This document shows positions 42,801 through 50,035 of a stretch of 50,035 bases of DNA, in pieces. The number at the start of each line of letters is the position of its first letter. Within the stretch, counting starts at the first letter, position 1. The notes below the pieces were generated by a model. That model saw only the letters and a list, made by a program, of their open reading frames with translations. It was not told where the DNA came from and did no database searches. The position numbers were made by a program, and so were the translations under genes. The DNA is from Pleurotus ostreatus/Saccharomyces cerevisiae fusant (taxonomy: Eukaryota; Opisthokonta): positions 1 through 50,035 of the forward strand of contig JAMQCK010000145.1 in NCBI GenBank assembly GCA_024196135.1, written 5' to 3'.

Positions 42801-44132
42801 GCCGACCTGTGCTCCACTTCCGCCGGCTTGGCTGCAAACACCGTTGGACTGAGAAGCAGGTCGAGCATGCCCGGCTTGATCAAGGTTCGACTTGATCTGC
42901 GGGAAGTGCTGCAAAATGCCCTGCGCGAGAGCCGACAAGTCTTGCGAGGACACTGTGCGGTTCATGGGTCGCGACGCCGATCCGTTGGCGGTACCGGCAG
43001 GATGCGCTTGCTGCCCATGATCACTGGCGTGTGCGTTCGGCGCCTCGCCCTTAGGCTCGCCGTCCACATCCATCGGCACGCCGTGATCCCCATCCCCTCC
43101 ACCCGACCCACCCAACACCCTCAACCTCACATCCAGCCTCCCCAAATCCCCCTTTAACGTCTCCACCTCCCTCCTCCACTTCTCTCGCTCCCTCTCCCAC
43201 CCCTGCCTCTCCTCGCCAACCCGCCTCGCCACTTCCACCGCCTCCGCCGCCCTCCTCTGCGCATCCTCGCTCGTCTGTGTCGCCGCGTACGCCGCCTCGC
43301 ACGCCGCTTCGACCGCCCGGCACGCGCGCTCCGCAGTCTCGAGCGCCGCGCGCGCCGTGATCACGTTCGTCTTCGTCTCGGAGAGGGCGGACTGGGAGGC
43401 CTTGTGCGCGGAGCGGGCGTCGTCGCGGGCCTTGGAGGCGCGGTAAACGGCGTCTTCGGCGATGGTTAGGGCGGTGGTAGTTGAGGTAGAGGCAGAATTG
43501 GGGGCGGAGAGGGAGGAGAGCGTGGTAGACATGCGGGTGCGCAGCTCGTGAATTTCGGCGAGGGTGCGGTTGGAGGGGGGGAATATAGTTGGGCGTGGCT
43601 CTGAGGCAGAGAAAGTGGAGGCGCCGTTGATCGGGGCCTCGTCTCGAGATGGTGAGGGTCGGATGGATGGTGGATAGTGCAGTTGTAGGTTTTCGGATGC
43701 GGTCGAGAGAGCGCTGGCATGAGAGGTCGATTCTTGGAAGGGTGGTGGTACGGGTGTGCTGCTGAAGAGCGAGTTTGGCGTGGAGGTGACAGCGGAAGAG
43801 GTCGATGCAGCGGGCCGTGAGGAAGTAGCGCCGTTCGTGGATCGATCGGCCTCGCCGTTGGCGGCGGACCTGGGGCCAGTCAGTCGCTCGAGTAACGACC
43901 TTCTCCTGTTGGGTAGATCGGGAGGTGCGAATGCGTTAACCTCAGCGCCAGCTGTGTGCGTGGCGCCTGTTTGGGAGCCGGAGGCTGTTGGCGTGTTGCT
44001 GTCCTCGATCTCCATCTCGTTCATGGTTTCGTCGTCGTATGTAGTGTCGCCAGCCGGCGCGTCGGAGAAGCGGCTGAGTAAACCAGGCTCCCTGCCGATG
44101 TAGTTGAATTTGAAGTCTGAGAGGCCAGGCAT
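39897..44132 (-). CDS. 1411-aa coiled-coil, low-complexity protein with RGG-type tail
   Basis: A single long minus-strand frame starts MPGLSDFKFNYIGREPGLLS. No catalytic domain is recognised. Features in order: leucine-arginine motifs LLSRFSD and LLERLTG (residues about 18 and 79); an Ala/Glu-rich coiled coil (about 250-340); Ser/Gln/Pro-rich disorder with repeated GGSxxQ; a very long charged coiled coil rich in AE, KR and QR repeats (about 630-820); a polyglutamine run broken by one Arg (about 1020); a Tyr/Ser/Pro-rich prion-like stretch including DADYSYDYADRGYD (about 1320-1340); and a tail KGRGGHNNASRGKGRGGGK with LGSRI and a terminal LLDRMT. The RG-rich tail suggests RNA binding (inference). 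An absence of introns over 4.2 kb is unusual for this locus but shared with the two large proteins at 16 and 25 kb. Confidence 0.72.
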   Translation of the reverse strand: MPGLSDFKFNYIGREPGLLSRFSDAPAGDTTYDDETMNEMEIEDSNTPTASGSQTGATHTAGAEVNAFAPPDLPNRRRSLLERLTGPRSAANGEADRSTNGATSSRPAASTSSAVTSTPNSLFSSTPVPPPFQESTSHASALSTASENLQLHYPPSIRPSPSRDEAPINGASTFSASEPRPTIFPPSNRTLAEIHELRTRMSTTLSSLSAPNSASTSTTTALTIAEDAVYRASKARDDARSAHKASQSALSETKTNVITARAALETAERACRAVEAACEAAYAATQTSEDAQRRAAEAVEVARRVGEERQGWEREREKWRREVETLKGDLGRLDVRLRVLGGSGGGDGDHGVPMDVDGEPKGEAPNAHASDHGQQAHPAGTANGSASRPMNRTVSSQDLSALAQGILQHFPQIKSNLDQAGHARPASQSNGVCSQAGGSGAQVGGSDSQSGGSEAQAKANDIGASSPSFQQLPSFTRLSQPSSIQPPQSAMSPLVSLMPKRFPSPPSRSQSQPSLAQVGAPFDTQMSSSSSNAQPPALSSVAQPATSPTTSTLGTFLSSPGLSTLGNSALAVEAARRQASASQQQASATGQDTASTTQPTASTSHPRSKTVTAQEPRASAQRHHEDAQQQRRQAEAAAREADAAAKEAQAAKDALAARLAAEKDKAIKLAAEQERARVADEKAAQEKEKASQEKARVKREQARAIAAQEERLRELVAKAAVLKEEQARLAAEEAARKEAAERAEAKKRAEEEVKQRAEAEAKHRAETHAKQQAEAEAKQRAEEEHRAELIRKQDEMRLKILHDKEVANLKTAAEIRARRAMASASPPAPASAMDFKMGSPAPLTPTTQAAPSISSGSAASLKTSHNLTPPTGNYVAQQTLVPTGSATKKKDKGKAKPLSGNVKLGVPDDVVRAAELGLRPRNTSGEGSTSGQTSMPKVPPKPYVEVPPMKKGPSSASTSASTGMERVKSESKGPGTPRVKQEAVESPLAGSSTSVKPSPAEKMPAPTVPSKNNNKAKRAQQQQQRQQQQQSASTSQSQPTASASSSAAARPASTRPAAPNTSQERARPPSAASTTSHARLAAPSKPTDRRRPQTDAQPPAPPTINRAQREREQHLTVPQQPSGRGPRTPPLPPPPVSTSIAPASYTRPTSPQYARSRVNSTASSYRPASPLRGYQISPPASPRALDSDRRYRPAGGDYFDRMDAYEARAYGSGPEASDYYAAGQKRPRDVDFDERPAQRVRTESGSRPYQSSHWSPDPPSPISPYAQPSTSYRRNSGSFAQPDTSYGRTVGDALRGPYDSMSPTYGDPYDADYSYDYADRGYDTSFGSDHAGGGLMQYNPEYKSAPAAKQPAASSSKGSLRDRLGDPAPAKQGKGRGGHNNASRGKGRGGGKASLGSRIQGAGTSLLDRMT

Positions 44133-44623
44133 GAGAGACTTGGAATGGACGCGCTAATTGTCGCGTTCAGGCGCCGTTGTAGGATATCTTTGATGCGGTT
44201 TTGAGGTCGTCAAGCTGAGCTGGTCTCCGGCGTTGTCAGAGGCGATCTTGTATGTTCTGGATGGGCGTTCGATGATGACAAGAACGAAGAGACTTGAGCA
44301 GGAACTTGATTTCTGTGAGGCGGTATGAGTGAAGATTCCCCTTCCGCGATCAGAGCCGTTTACGATATTCGTGTCGTAGGGAATTGTGTCTTCTAGATCT
44401 TCCAGCCGTCCTTCTCAATGCTTGCGAGATCAGAAGATGGAAGTTTGGAAGAACAAAAGACAAAAATGCGGAGTATGCGGACTCCGGAGGCTTTGGCTTT
44501 GCTGACATAATCGACAGCGCCGGCGTGACACACGTCACGTCGACGGTTGAACTTTGGGGATTTGAACTATACCTTCATGCTGGCAGCGATTTGAGCTCTT
44601 TACAGACCTTGAAAACACCTCCA
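44133..44623. promoter_or_regulatory. Divergent promoter (1411-aa gene / rhodanese fusion)
   Basis: About 490 bp separates the two starts. The plus-strand frame stays open upstream of 44624, but that extension shows no family similarity. A palindromic-looking GTGACACACGTCACGTCGAC patch at about 44524-44543 contains two ACGTCAC/TGACAC-like CRE/ATF-type half sites; binding is only a guess. Confidence 0.4.
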
Positions 44624-45745
44624 ATGCCTCAGCAAAGTCACTACTCAAGCTCTAGGACTATCACGAGGCATTCGTACGCCTCAACAGACCGTGACATCAG
44701 CAAGAAACCTACCGATATCTCCCCTCTGGACGTTCCACCTGCTGCACCTCGTACTATTGACTCCCTGCGAAACCAAGTCGCAGAGGAAATTGCTCTGAAA
44801 GCCCTTCGGAAGGTCGAACATGTAGATGGTAAGCAAGCTTCATCCCTTGCCTATAAACCCTCCCCTCCTCTTCAGCGCCACTTATCATTGTCCAACCGCC
44901 TCTGCCATTCAGGCGTCAAAATCGTCGTCCTCGTCACCTCCGCCGGCCGCGGAGACATCAACTTCCTCCACCACGTCTCCGACTCCATCGAGTCCCGCTG
45001 GCACCTCTCCACCGAGCCCTACCTCTTCATCGTCGCCGCCGCCCCGCCCGTCCGCCCCGACACGCCCACCACCTCCCCCCTCGTCCTCTGCGCCTCCCTC
45101 GACTTCCTCCTCGCCCGCGCTTCTCTCCTCACCGGTGCCAAGCTCATCGGCCGCGTCGCCGGCGCGCGCCACGGCAACCGCTGGCTCGCCTCCGTGCGCG
45201 ACGCGGGCGCCGCCTTCGACGACGAGGCGCTGTGGGATGTAGTGCGCAAGGCCGCGCGCGCACCGGTGGACTTTAAGAGCCCGCCGCCGGGGTCGGTGGG
45301 GATTGAGGAGAAGGTGGCGGCGGCGCGGGCGAAGCTGGAGCGCGTGCCGCCGGGGCATGCGCTGAATGAGCTGCATGCGGCAAAGGTGGACGCGCCGACG
45401 TTGTTGGTGGATATTCGGACGCCGGAGGAAAGGGAGGCGGGTGGGATTGTGCCGGGTGCGCTTGCAATCAACCGCGTCGAGCTGGAGTGGAGACTGGATC
45501 CGAGGAGCGAGCAGAGGCTGTCGTTGGCCGACCGGTACGACCTGCGAATTCTGCTGATGAGCTGGGATGGCGGTGCGAGCAGCTTGGCGGCGGTCTCGCT
45601 GCACGAACTGGGCCTGCTGAATGCAACAGATATCATCGGAGGATTCGAGGCCTGGGTGCAGGCCGGTCTGCCGGTAGAAGGAGGTGTGGGGACGGATAGC
45701 GTGAGCGACACGACCGCCTCGAGCTCTTGGGTGCGGATTCAGTGA
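44624..45745 (+). CDS. DHHA1-like plus rhodanese-like fusion lacking the catalytic cysteine
   Basis: Two exons (44624-44828, 44913-45745) give about 345 aa starting MPQQSHYSSSRTITRHSYAS. Residues about 70-210 (VKIVVLVTSAGRGDINFLHH, LFIVAAAPP, AKLIGRVAGARHGNRWLASV, ALWDVVRKAARA) resemble the C-terminal DHHA1 region of alanyl-tRNA-synthetase-like proteins, from memory. From about 215 a rhodanese domain follows: IEEKVAAARAKLERVPPGHA, LLVDIRTPEEREAGGIVPGA, VELEWRLDPRSEQRL, GLLNATDIIGGFEAWVQAGL. This arrangement strongly resembles single-domain rhodaneses of actinobacteria with an LEWRLDP motif. The active-site loop, normally C-x-E-G-x-x-S-S there, is SWDGGASS, so the sulfur-carrying Cys is replaced and sulfurtransferase activity is unlikely. 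Role unknown; a binding or regulatory function is inferred. Confidence 0.75.
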   Translation: MPQQSHYSSSRTITRHSYASTDRDISKKPTDISPLDVPPAAPRTIDSLRNQVAEEIALKALRKVEHVDGKQASSLAYKPSPPLQRHLSLSNRLCHSGVKIVVLVTSAGRGDINFLHHVSDSIESRWHLSTEPYLFIVAAAPPVRPDTPTTSPLVLCASLDFLLARASLLTGAKLIGRVAGARHGNRWLASVRDAGAAFDDEALWDVVRKAARAPVDFKSPPPGSVGIEEKVAAARAKLERVPPGHALNELHAAKVDAPTLLVDIRTPEEREAGGIVPGALAINRVELEWRLDPRSEQRLSLADRYDLRILLMSWDGGASSLAAVSLHELGLLNATDIIGGFEAWVQAGLPVEGGVGTDSVSDTTASSSWVRIQ

Positions 45746-45954
45746 GCTCTCGGGTGTGAAAAACTATGAATTGCCTAGACATGGTGCGCTTCCACTGTGT
45801 ATCACTTATTTGTACTACTCAAGTGTGTACTTTCTTGCTGTAGGGCCTTGTATGATGGATTATTGTGCGGGTGATTGTCATCCCGCTAACGCTAACACTC
45901 AACGATGGTCAAGTTGGATTTCGCATCGGTAACTGCGTCGACTTGAAGGTTATT

Positions 45955-46590
45955 ATTGGTCTGTAACCGCCCACACTGTCCCTCTATCCCAAGCTATGCT
46001 CCCATCCCAAGGCATTCCCTCATCTATCGCACTAAAGTGCAGAATATCTCGCTCCCCAACGGCGAACTTCGGCAGAGCATATTCGACCCAACTCTGCAGC
46101 CTATCTGTGTCTGCTGGCAACGCCTCCTCATCTGGCACAGCAACGAAGTCCATCCGTCGCGGCGAGCTTACTGTCGACTTCCCTCCAGTGGTCGAGGTGG
46201 ATCTCCTTTCGCCGATAGCTGCCCGAGTCCGCTGACCATATCGCCACCCGAAGCTTGAATACCTCGACTCCCGTCTTTCTTACCGCGACCTCAAGCAAGA
46301 TAACCGCGCACACCAGCGACCACGGCGCCAGCACTCCATACTTTACCCATAGCCTCAATTCGCAGCGCGGGCATATGGTCCAAAAAAGCCAGCCCCGCCG
46401 CCGCCCCGACGACATTTCCCACTGTATAAGCAGCCATATGAGCCTCCTCCTCACATTCATCGTCTGCAACAATAGCGCGGACGCACCTACGCTCCAGACA
46501 TCGCACAAACTGACGACGAGGGCGCGCCCGCCCGCGCCGTTCGCGAATGCGCCGCCCATGTCGAAGGTAGCTCGCCACACCTTGTAACTC
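45955..46590 (-). pseudogene. 5'-truncated, frameshifted copy of the F-box/LRR gene
   Basis: Read on the minus strand from about 46580, the sequence matches the last 200 codons of the gene at 29490-31038, starting at FDMGGAF. Recognisable blocks are VVSLCDVWSVGASALLLQTM, APWSLVCAV, EVAVRKTGVEVF, RRKEIHLDHWREVDS and DFVAVPDEE. Compared with the parent, a short deletion removes the segment after GGAF. Two frameshifts bracket the stretch around YTVGNVVGAAAGLAFLDHMP, and a roughly 24-bp deletion after REVDSKLAA shifts the frame again. It has no F-box and no start. It is a dead partial duplicate. Confidence 0.85.
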
Positions 46591-47475
46591 CGTGAGCTCA
46601 TCATTATTTGTACTCTACGGCGCAAAGCAGTCTCTCTGCCGGAGCTCCAGCATTCCCGCTACCATTTATGGTAGTGGGTCTTAGGGATGAAGCGCAAGAT
46701 CGCAAATGGCCCGTCTCGCGAACTTTGGTAACCCCTCACGTGACGGCACATGACCGGGCCTTGCGTGGTCTGGGCTCCTCGGCGTCGACCGAGCGCATCC
46801 TGACTCTTTCATTCATGCTGTACTCTCGAGGGTACGCAGAGAATAAATACCGAATCCCCTTCCTGTCCGACTTCGCCGCTGCTCGACGACCTCGGAAGCT
46901 TTGTGACTTCGTCACATTACAACTCGCCTGTATATGCATGTCAATGCTCATTTCTATCTTGTCGTCTCGAATCTCTTGGATGGTTCGCATTACTTACTTT
47001 GAACGCAATTGTCACGAGGCGGCCACTGTCCGAGGCCGATTGCGCAGAAAAAGCGTGCGGGAGATGCGACGAGGGCAGAAGATGAACGGCGCTGGAGGGC
47101 GTTGGGATTCGTCATACACAGTGTGGCGGCTAAGTACAAGTGTTCGCTAAGTGGGCCCGCCCCCTGGGACGCTCCAGTATTTTGGGCAGAGGCGGCCACG
47201 GACCGTCGGGGCGGGCGTGGTCGAAAGTGACATGGATGAGAAGGTTAGATATCGGCGGAACTACTGGAGGCAACGTCAGGGCCATGGCCAGAATTTCGAG
47301 ATCCCTTGCGAGTCTCACGCAAGATAATTCGCCCCGAGATCGCCTGAATCCATCGGATAGATCAACAAGCTAGAAAGTTTGTGGTAGCGGGCCCTGTCGC
47401 GAAACGGCCCTTCAGAGTTATAGTTTCCAGGCTGGAAGAGCCCAGGCGAAATAAACAATGAGAGCACGCGCTTGA
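46591..47475. other. Intergenic, no gene recognised
   Basis: A 180-codon open frame (46608-47150, plus) exists but has no motif, paralogue or splice support. Sequence just upstream of gene H resembles that upstream of D from about 47450 onward (landmarks AGAGCACGCG and GATGCACGTTGCCA). Confidence 0.4.
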
Positions 47476-47490
47476 CACGTGGTCCACGTG
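47476..47490. promoter_or_regulatory. Double E-box upstream of gene H
   Basis: CACGTG at 47476-47481 and 47485-47490, 3 bp apart, lie 79 bp before the H start. Position and spacing are the same as upstream of D. The 3-bp spacer differs (GTC here; TGC upstream of D read in gene orientation) while both palindromes are intact. Confidence 0.55.
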
Positions 47491-47569
47491 AGTCCCGGCG
47501 GCGGCGCTTGATGCACGTTGCCAAACCCTCCTGACCACGACGTTCATCTGCCAATTTCTCCTCAGGCAA

Positions 47570-48167
47570 ATGTCTGAGCCTTCGCCACCCCCAAAGGCCG
47601 GCGAGGACTCCTCTTCCTCTCAGCAGAATGCCACCGAACCCGCCGACGGCGGCCAAGATGGCGAGCCAAAGATGCCTCAACCTGGCGAACGGCTGGACCT
47701 GTACCATGAGACTTTTCCTCGTGATGTTGTACCTCCTCTGATGGCTGCTGTTGTACTTGGTACAAAGCCCCCACTCTATTTCCTCGGTTGGAGATACAGA
47801 TTTCGAGAGTTCCGCAAGCGCTTCGACAACGGGCACTATGAAGATCCTTCCATCATATTTCGCCAGAGAATTCTGCCTCGTTTTGCGGAGCAGAACCCGG
47901 AGTTCGAGAATGCCAGGCCGAGGTACGGAATCGCCTTGCTACTTGTCATTTGTGTGACCGCTGAACCCGGCGCTTCGCAGATCGCGTCCCATGATTTGGG
48001 TTGACCGGAGTCTTGGCCACTGCACTGTGGTTGCGGGGACAAATGCATTCGAGAGTGCCCAAAACCTCGCTCGGAACGACAAATTTGTAGAAGCTGTCAA
48101 GATGGTCCTCAACGAAGACCGTGAGCCGGTGTGGTATCGGCACCCTCCCAGAGAGGTGTTCGAGTGA
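47570..48167 (+). CDS. PPMYxLGW-family protein H (longer type)
   Basis: Two exons (47570-47922, 47981-48167) encode 179 aa, with exon lengths identical to gene D. The protein opens MSEPSPPPKAGEDSSSSQQN. It contains DLYHETFPRDVVPPLMAAVV, PPLYFLGWRYRFREFRKRF, ILPRFAEQNPEFEN, HCTVVAGTNAFESAQNLARN and NEDREPVWYRHPPREVFE. It is the inverted-duplicate partner of D and is intact. It is followed on the same strand by an intergenic repeat and gene G, forming one pair unit. A long antisense open frame (47315-47836) is a shadow. Function is unknown; it looks soluble, with an acidic disordered N-terminus and a compact domain of about 120 aa. Confidence 0.76.
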
Positions 48168-48339
48168 TGCGGTGAGTGGGTTGGTCTGTGACGCTGACTT
48201 CAGTCCTCACGCGGTCGCAGCGTCGCTCGCTTCGGACGCATGCCCGCTCTGTGGGGCCCTTCCCTCTTTGTAGCGTGTCAGCATCGATGTAAACGACTCT
48301 TTCTTGTTGGCCTCAAAGCCTGTCTTGAAGATCAAGCGA

Positions 48340-48660
48340 GTGACAGGTCTGTTTGCCTCAATCATGCAGCTTGGAAATCCTGCCGCTTGTCGCGACGAGC
48401 GACATCCGTTAAATCTACACTATCTCAGAGCGTAGATTCTCCTCCTGTTCTGTACTGCCAGCGAACGCCGCTAGCAATCTCACTGCCTGACGCTCAATTG
48501 AGACGAAAGTGCCTCTTTCATGGCGCGCACATTCGCACGCCACCTCGCCTCGCCGCTCTCGAGCAGCGCTCACCGCTTACGCGTCGCCACGTGCAAACCG
48601 GCCGAAAGCCACGCCCCTCTTTGACGTCTCGACCTTGCTTGCACCAGTCGTAAGCTCATC
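48340..48660 (-). repeat. Intergenic repeat, copy 3 of 3
   Basis: Its reverse complement matches copy 2 (35815-36100) over nearly its full length and copy 1 (32905-33175) more loosely. It sits between the end of H and the start of G and so probably includes the G promoter. Confidence 0.8.
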
Positions 48661-48770
48661 TTCTTCGAGTCTTGCCAGCCGCCTTGCATATCCTCTGCAC
48701 ATCCGGTACCAAAACTGGGCTGTGACCAGTAGTCCCGTGTCTCGTGTCCCTCAAGCTCGCGCCTTCCGAC

Positions 48771-49355
48771 ATGGATCCTGCCATAAAGTACGTCGCTCGT
48801 CGTACAGACAGTTGGAATGCTCACCTCTTAATAGCTACCACGACCTCAAGAACCTCTACGCTCAAGCCAACCTGCCGCCAAAGGCGAAGAAGGTCCAGCC
48901 AGGGGAGCACCTCGACATTTTCCCCAACCGCCTCCCCCGCCACTGCGCACCTCCTTTGAGGACATCGGAGTTGCTCGGCCTGTTTCCGCCAATGTACATC
49001 CTCGGGTGGTACGATACCATGACCGAGTTCGGGAAGCGCTTTGGCCAAGGCAGGCCTCTAGATGTGTTCGAGACAAGAATTTTGGAGCCGTACTACGACA
49101 AGCTCAAGGACGTGGCTGATGTGTGAGCGCTGACTCTTCTGTCCGGGAATGATGTTGCTTAGGGACGGTGCCCACAGACCCGCACCTTCATTGAGCTCCG
49201 ACTACGTCGACAAGTTTTGCATAGTCTATGTCGCGAGCAACTCCAATGGCGCGTCGATGGAAGCCTCCCGTGTGAGCCTGATGGTAGATAGCCTCGGGAA
49301 TATTTTAGGAGAGGTTACCGAGCCGCAGTGGATTCGCATGCCTGTGCGGCCATAG
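48771..49355 (+). CDS. PPMYxLGW-family small protein G
   Basis: Three exons (48771-48787, 48835-49122, 49178-49355) of 17, 288 and 178 nt give 160 aa; both introns are phase 2. The protein reads MDPAINYHDLKNLYAQANLP, then PGEHLDIFPNRLPRHCAPPL, FPPMYILGWYDTMTEFGKRF, PLDVFETRILEPYYDK, FCIVYVASNSNGASMEAS and EVTEPQWIRMPVRP. It belongs to the shorter subgroup with A and B. Its sister copy at 35416-35697 is destroyed, so G is the surviving gene of that duplicated pair. No targeting signal is seen. Function is unknown. Confidence 0.76.
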
Positions 49356-49369
49356 GTGGCAGACTGGCT

Positions 49370-50035
49370 CGTTCAACCTTTAGTCCGTCGACTTTCTTGC
49401 GTCTAAAAACGATCGTTGTGTTCTTCCCGTCTGTTGTGCAAAGTCGTGGCCTCTGAAAAGAAAAATCCAATCCAGAAAACCTTGACTTTCATGCCCTTTG
49501 ACCAGCAACTCGCAGAAGGCATCGGCATGAAGCGCGAAGTCCAACACGGGTGAATCACGCGCTCGCCACGCGGCCTCTGTCGCATGGCCCGCATCAACGT
49601 TCCGAGGCCGCGCTCGATCGACCTGGACTGTTGTTGTTCGCAGTCATGAAGTCCGTCCTCAGCTTCTGCTTGTTATATTGCACGGAAAGCGCTCTCGTGA
49701 TATGATTCGTTCTTATTGTAGCCTTCTTCCTGCAGGCCTTGGAATGCACCGAATCGCCGGCCTTCGATCTCCCGTCCAGACTCGGTCACTCTCGCGCTAC
49801 TTATCCACGGCCATTCTGTTGAGACGAACGAAGGATCTTCCGCCCGGATTGTCTGCGTATATGGTGCGTGATCGTTTGTCGAACCGAGGACGAAGCATGC
49901 TGATCGCTTGCTAGCTATGCCAGCCCCGTTCGCTCTTGAGGCAGCTGATCTTCTGACCTCCCAATGTGAGGACAGTATGAGAGCGCTATCCGCATAGCGC
50001 GGCAGCAAGCCGGATCGACGAGGCAGCATAGGTCC
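49370..50035 (-). repeat. Right arm of inverted duplication, outer part (X'), reaching the window edge
   Basis: It matches the reverse complement of 34730-35415. The duplication may continue beyond 50035. Small indels relative to X interrupt the frames that are open there, so neither arm is convincingly coding. Confidence 0.8.

Noticed and set aside
44384..44623. Upstream extension of the rhodanese-fusion frame
   Set aside because: It lies in the divergent promoter, has no family similarity, and its upstream start is not an ATG.
46608..47150. 180-codon open frame on the plus strand
   Set aside because: No motif, no paralogue, no family-like composition; it lies in a GC-rich intergenic stretch where long chance frames are common.
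1..50035. tRNA, rRNA and CRISPR features
   Set aside because: No cloverleaf-compatible A/B-box pairs, rRNA-like blocks or regularly spaced direct repeats were seen by eye; a tRNAscan run would be the decisive test.

Overview
The window looks like nuclear DNA of an Agaricomycete (mushroom-type) basidiomycete. Genes are dense and on both strands, almost all are cut by introns of about 48-60 bp with GTRNGT-like donors, coding sequence is GC-rich, and typical basidiomycete products appear (an F-box-like/LRR protein, very long Ser/Pro-rich disordered proteins). There are no bacterial features. All gene models were spliced by eye. Those with listed exons keep an open frame and sum to a multiple of three.

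Left part (1-15.3 kb) is mostly conserved housekeeping genes: a truncated SDR gene, SRP9, a second SDR gene, an ABC transporter with an in-frame stop inside its ATPase domain, a mitochondrial 2-oxodicarboxylate carrier, the vacuolar efflux protein ATG22, and an OCRL/INPP5B-type inositol polyphosphate 5-phosphatase with ASH and RhoGAP-like domains. The two SDR genes face away from each other around SRP9 and share a promoter block.

Middle part (16-31 kb) holds two long, intronless, low-complexity paralogues (1105 and 1083 aa) on either side of an OTU deubiquitinase (OTUD3 type), followed by an F-box-like/LRR gene.

Right part (31-50 kb, plus one copy at 20.1 kb) is a duplication-rich accessory region. 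It carries a local expansion of a small protein family (153-179 aa) that I cannot assign to any named domain: seven intact genes and one wrecked copy. Most members share a 17-nt first exon, all intact members share a phase-2 intron near the end, and all have a core block resembling PPMYxLGWxY followed by a C-terminal [CV][IT]V-x(2)-ATN ... EDxxPxW block. Three times, a longer-type member is followed by a copy of the same roughly 300-bp intergenic repeat and then a shorter-type member. One such pair is an inverted duplicate of another, about 11 kb away. Embedded among them are a TFIIS-like gene without the zinc ribbon, a 1411-aa coiled-coil/low-complexity protein, a DHHA1-like/rhodanese fusion without the catalytic cysteine, and a 5'-truncated pseudogene copy of the F-box gene.

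The best candidate for something undescribed is this small-protein family with its paired-unit architecture and duplicated promoters, including a double CACGTG element. No function can be read from the sequence.
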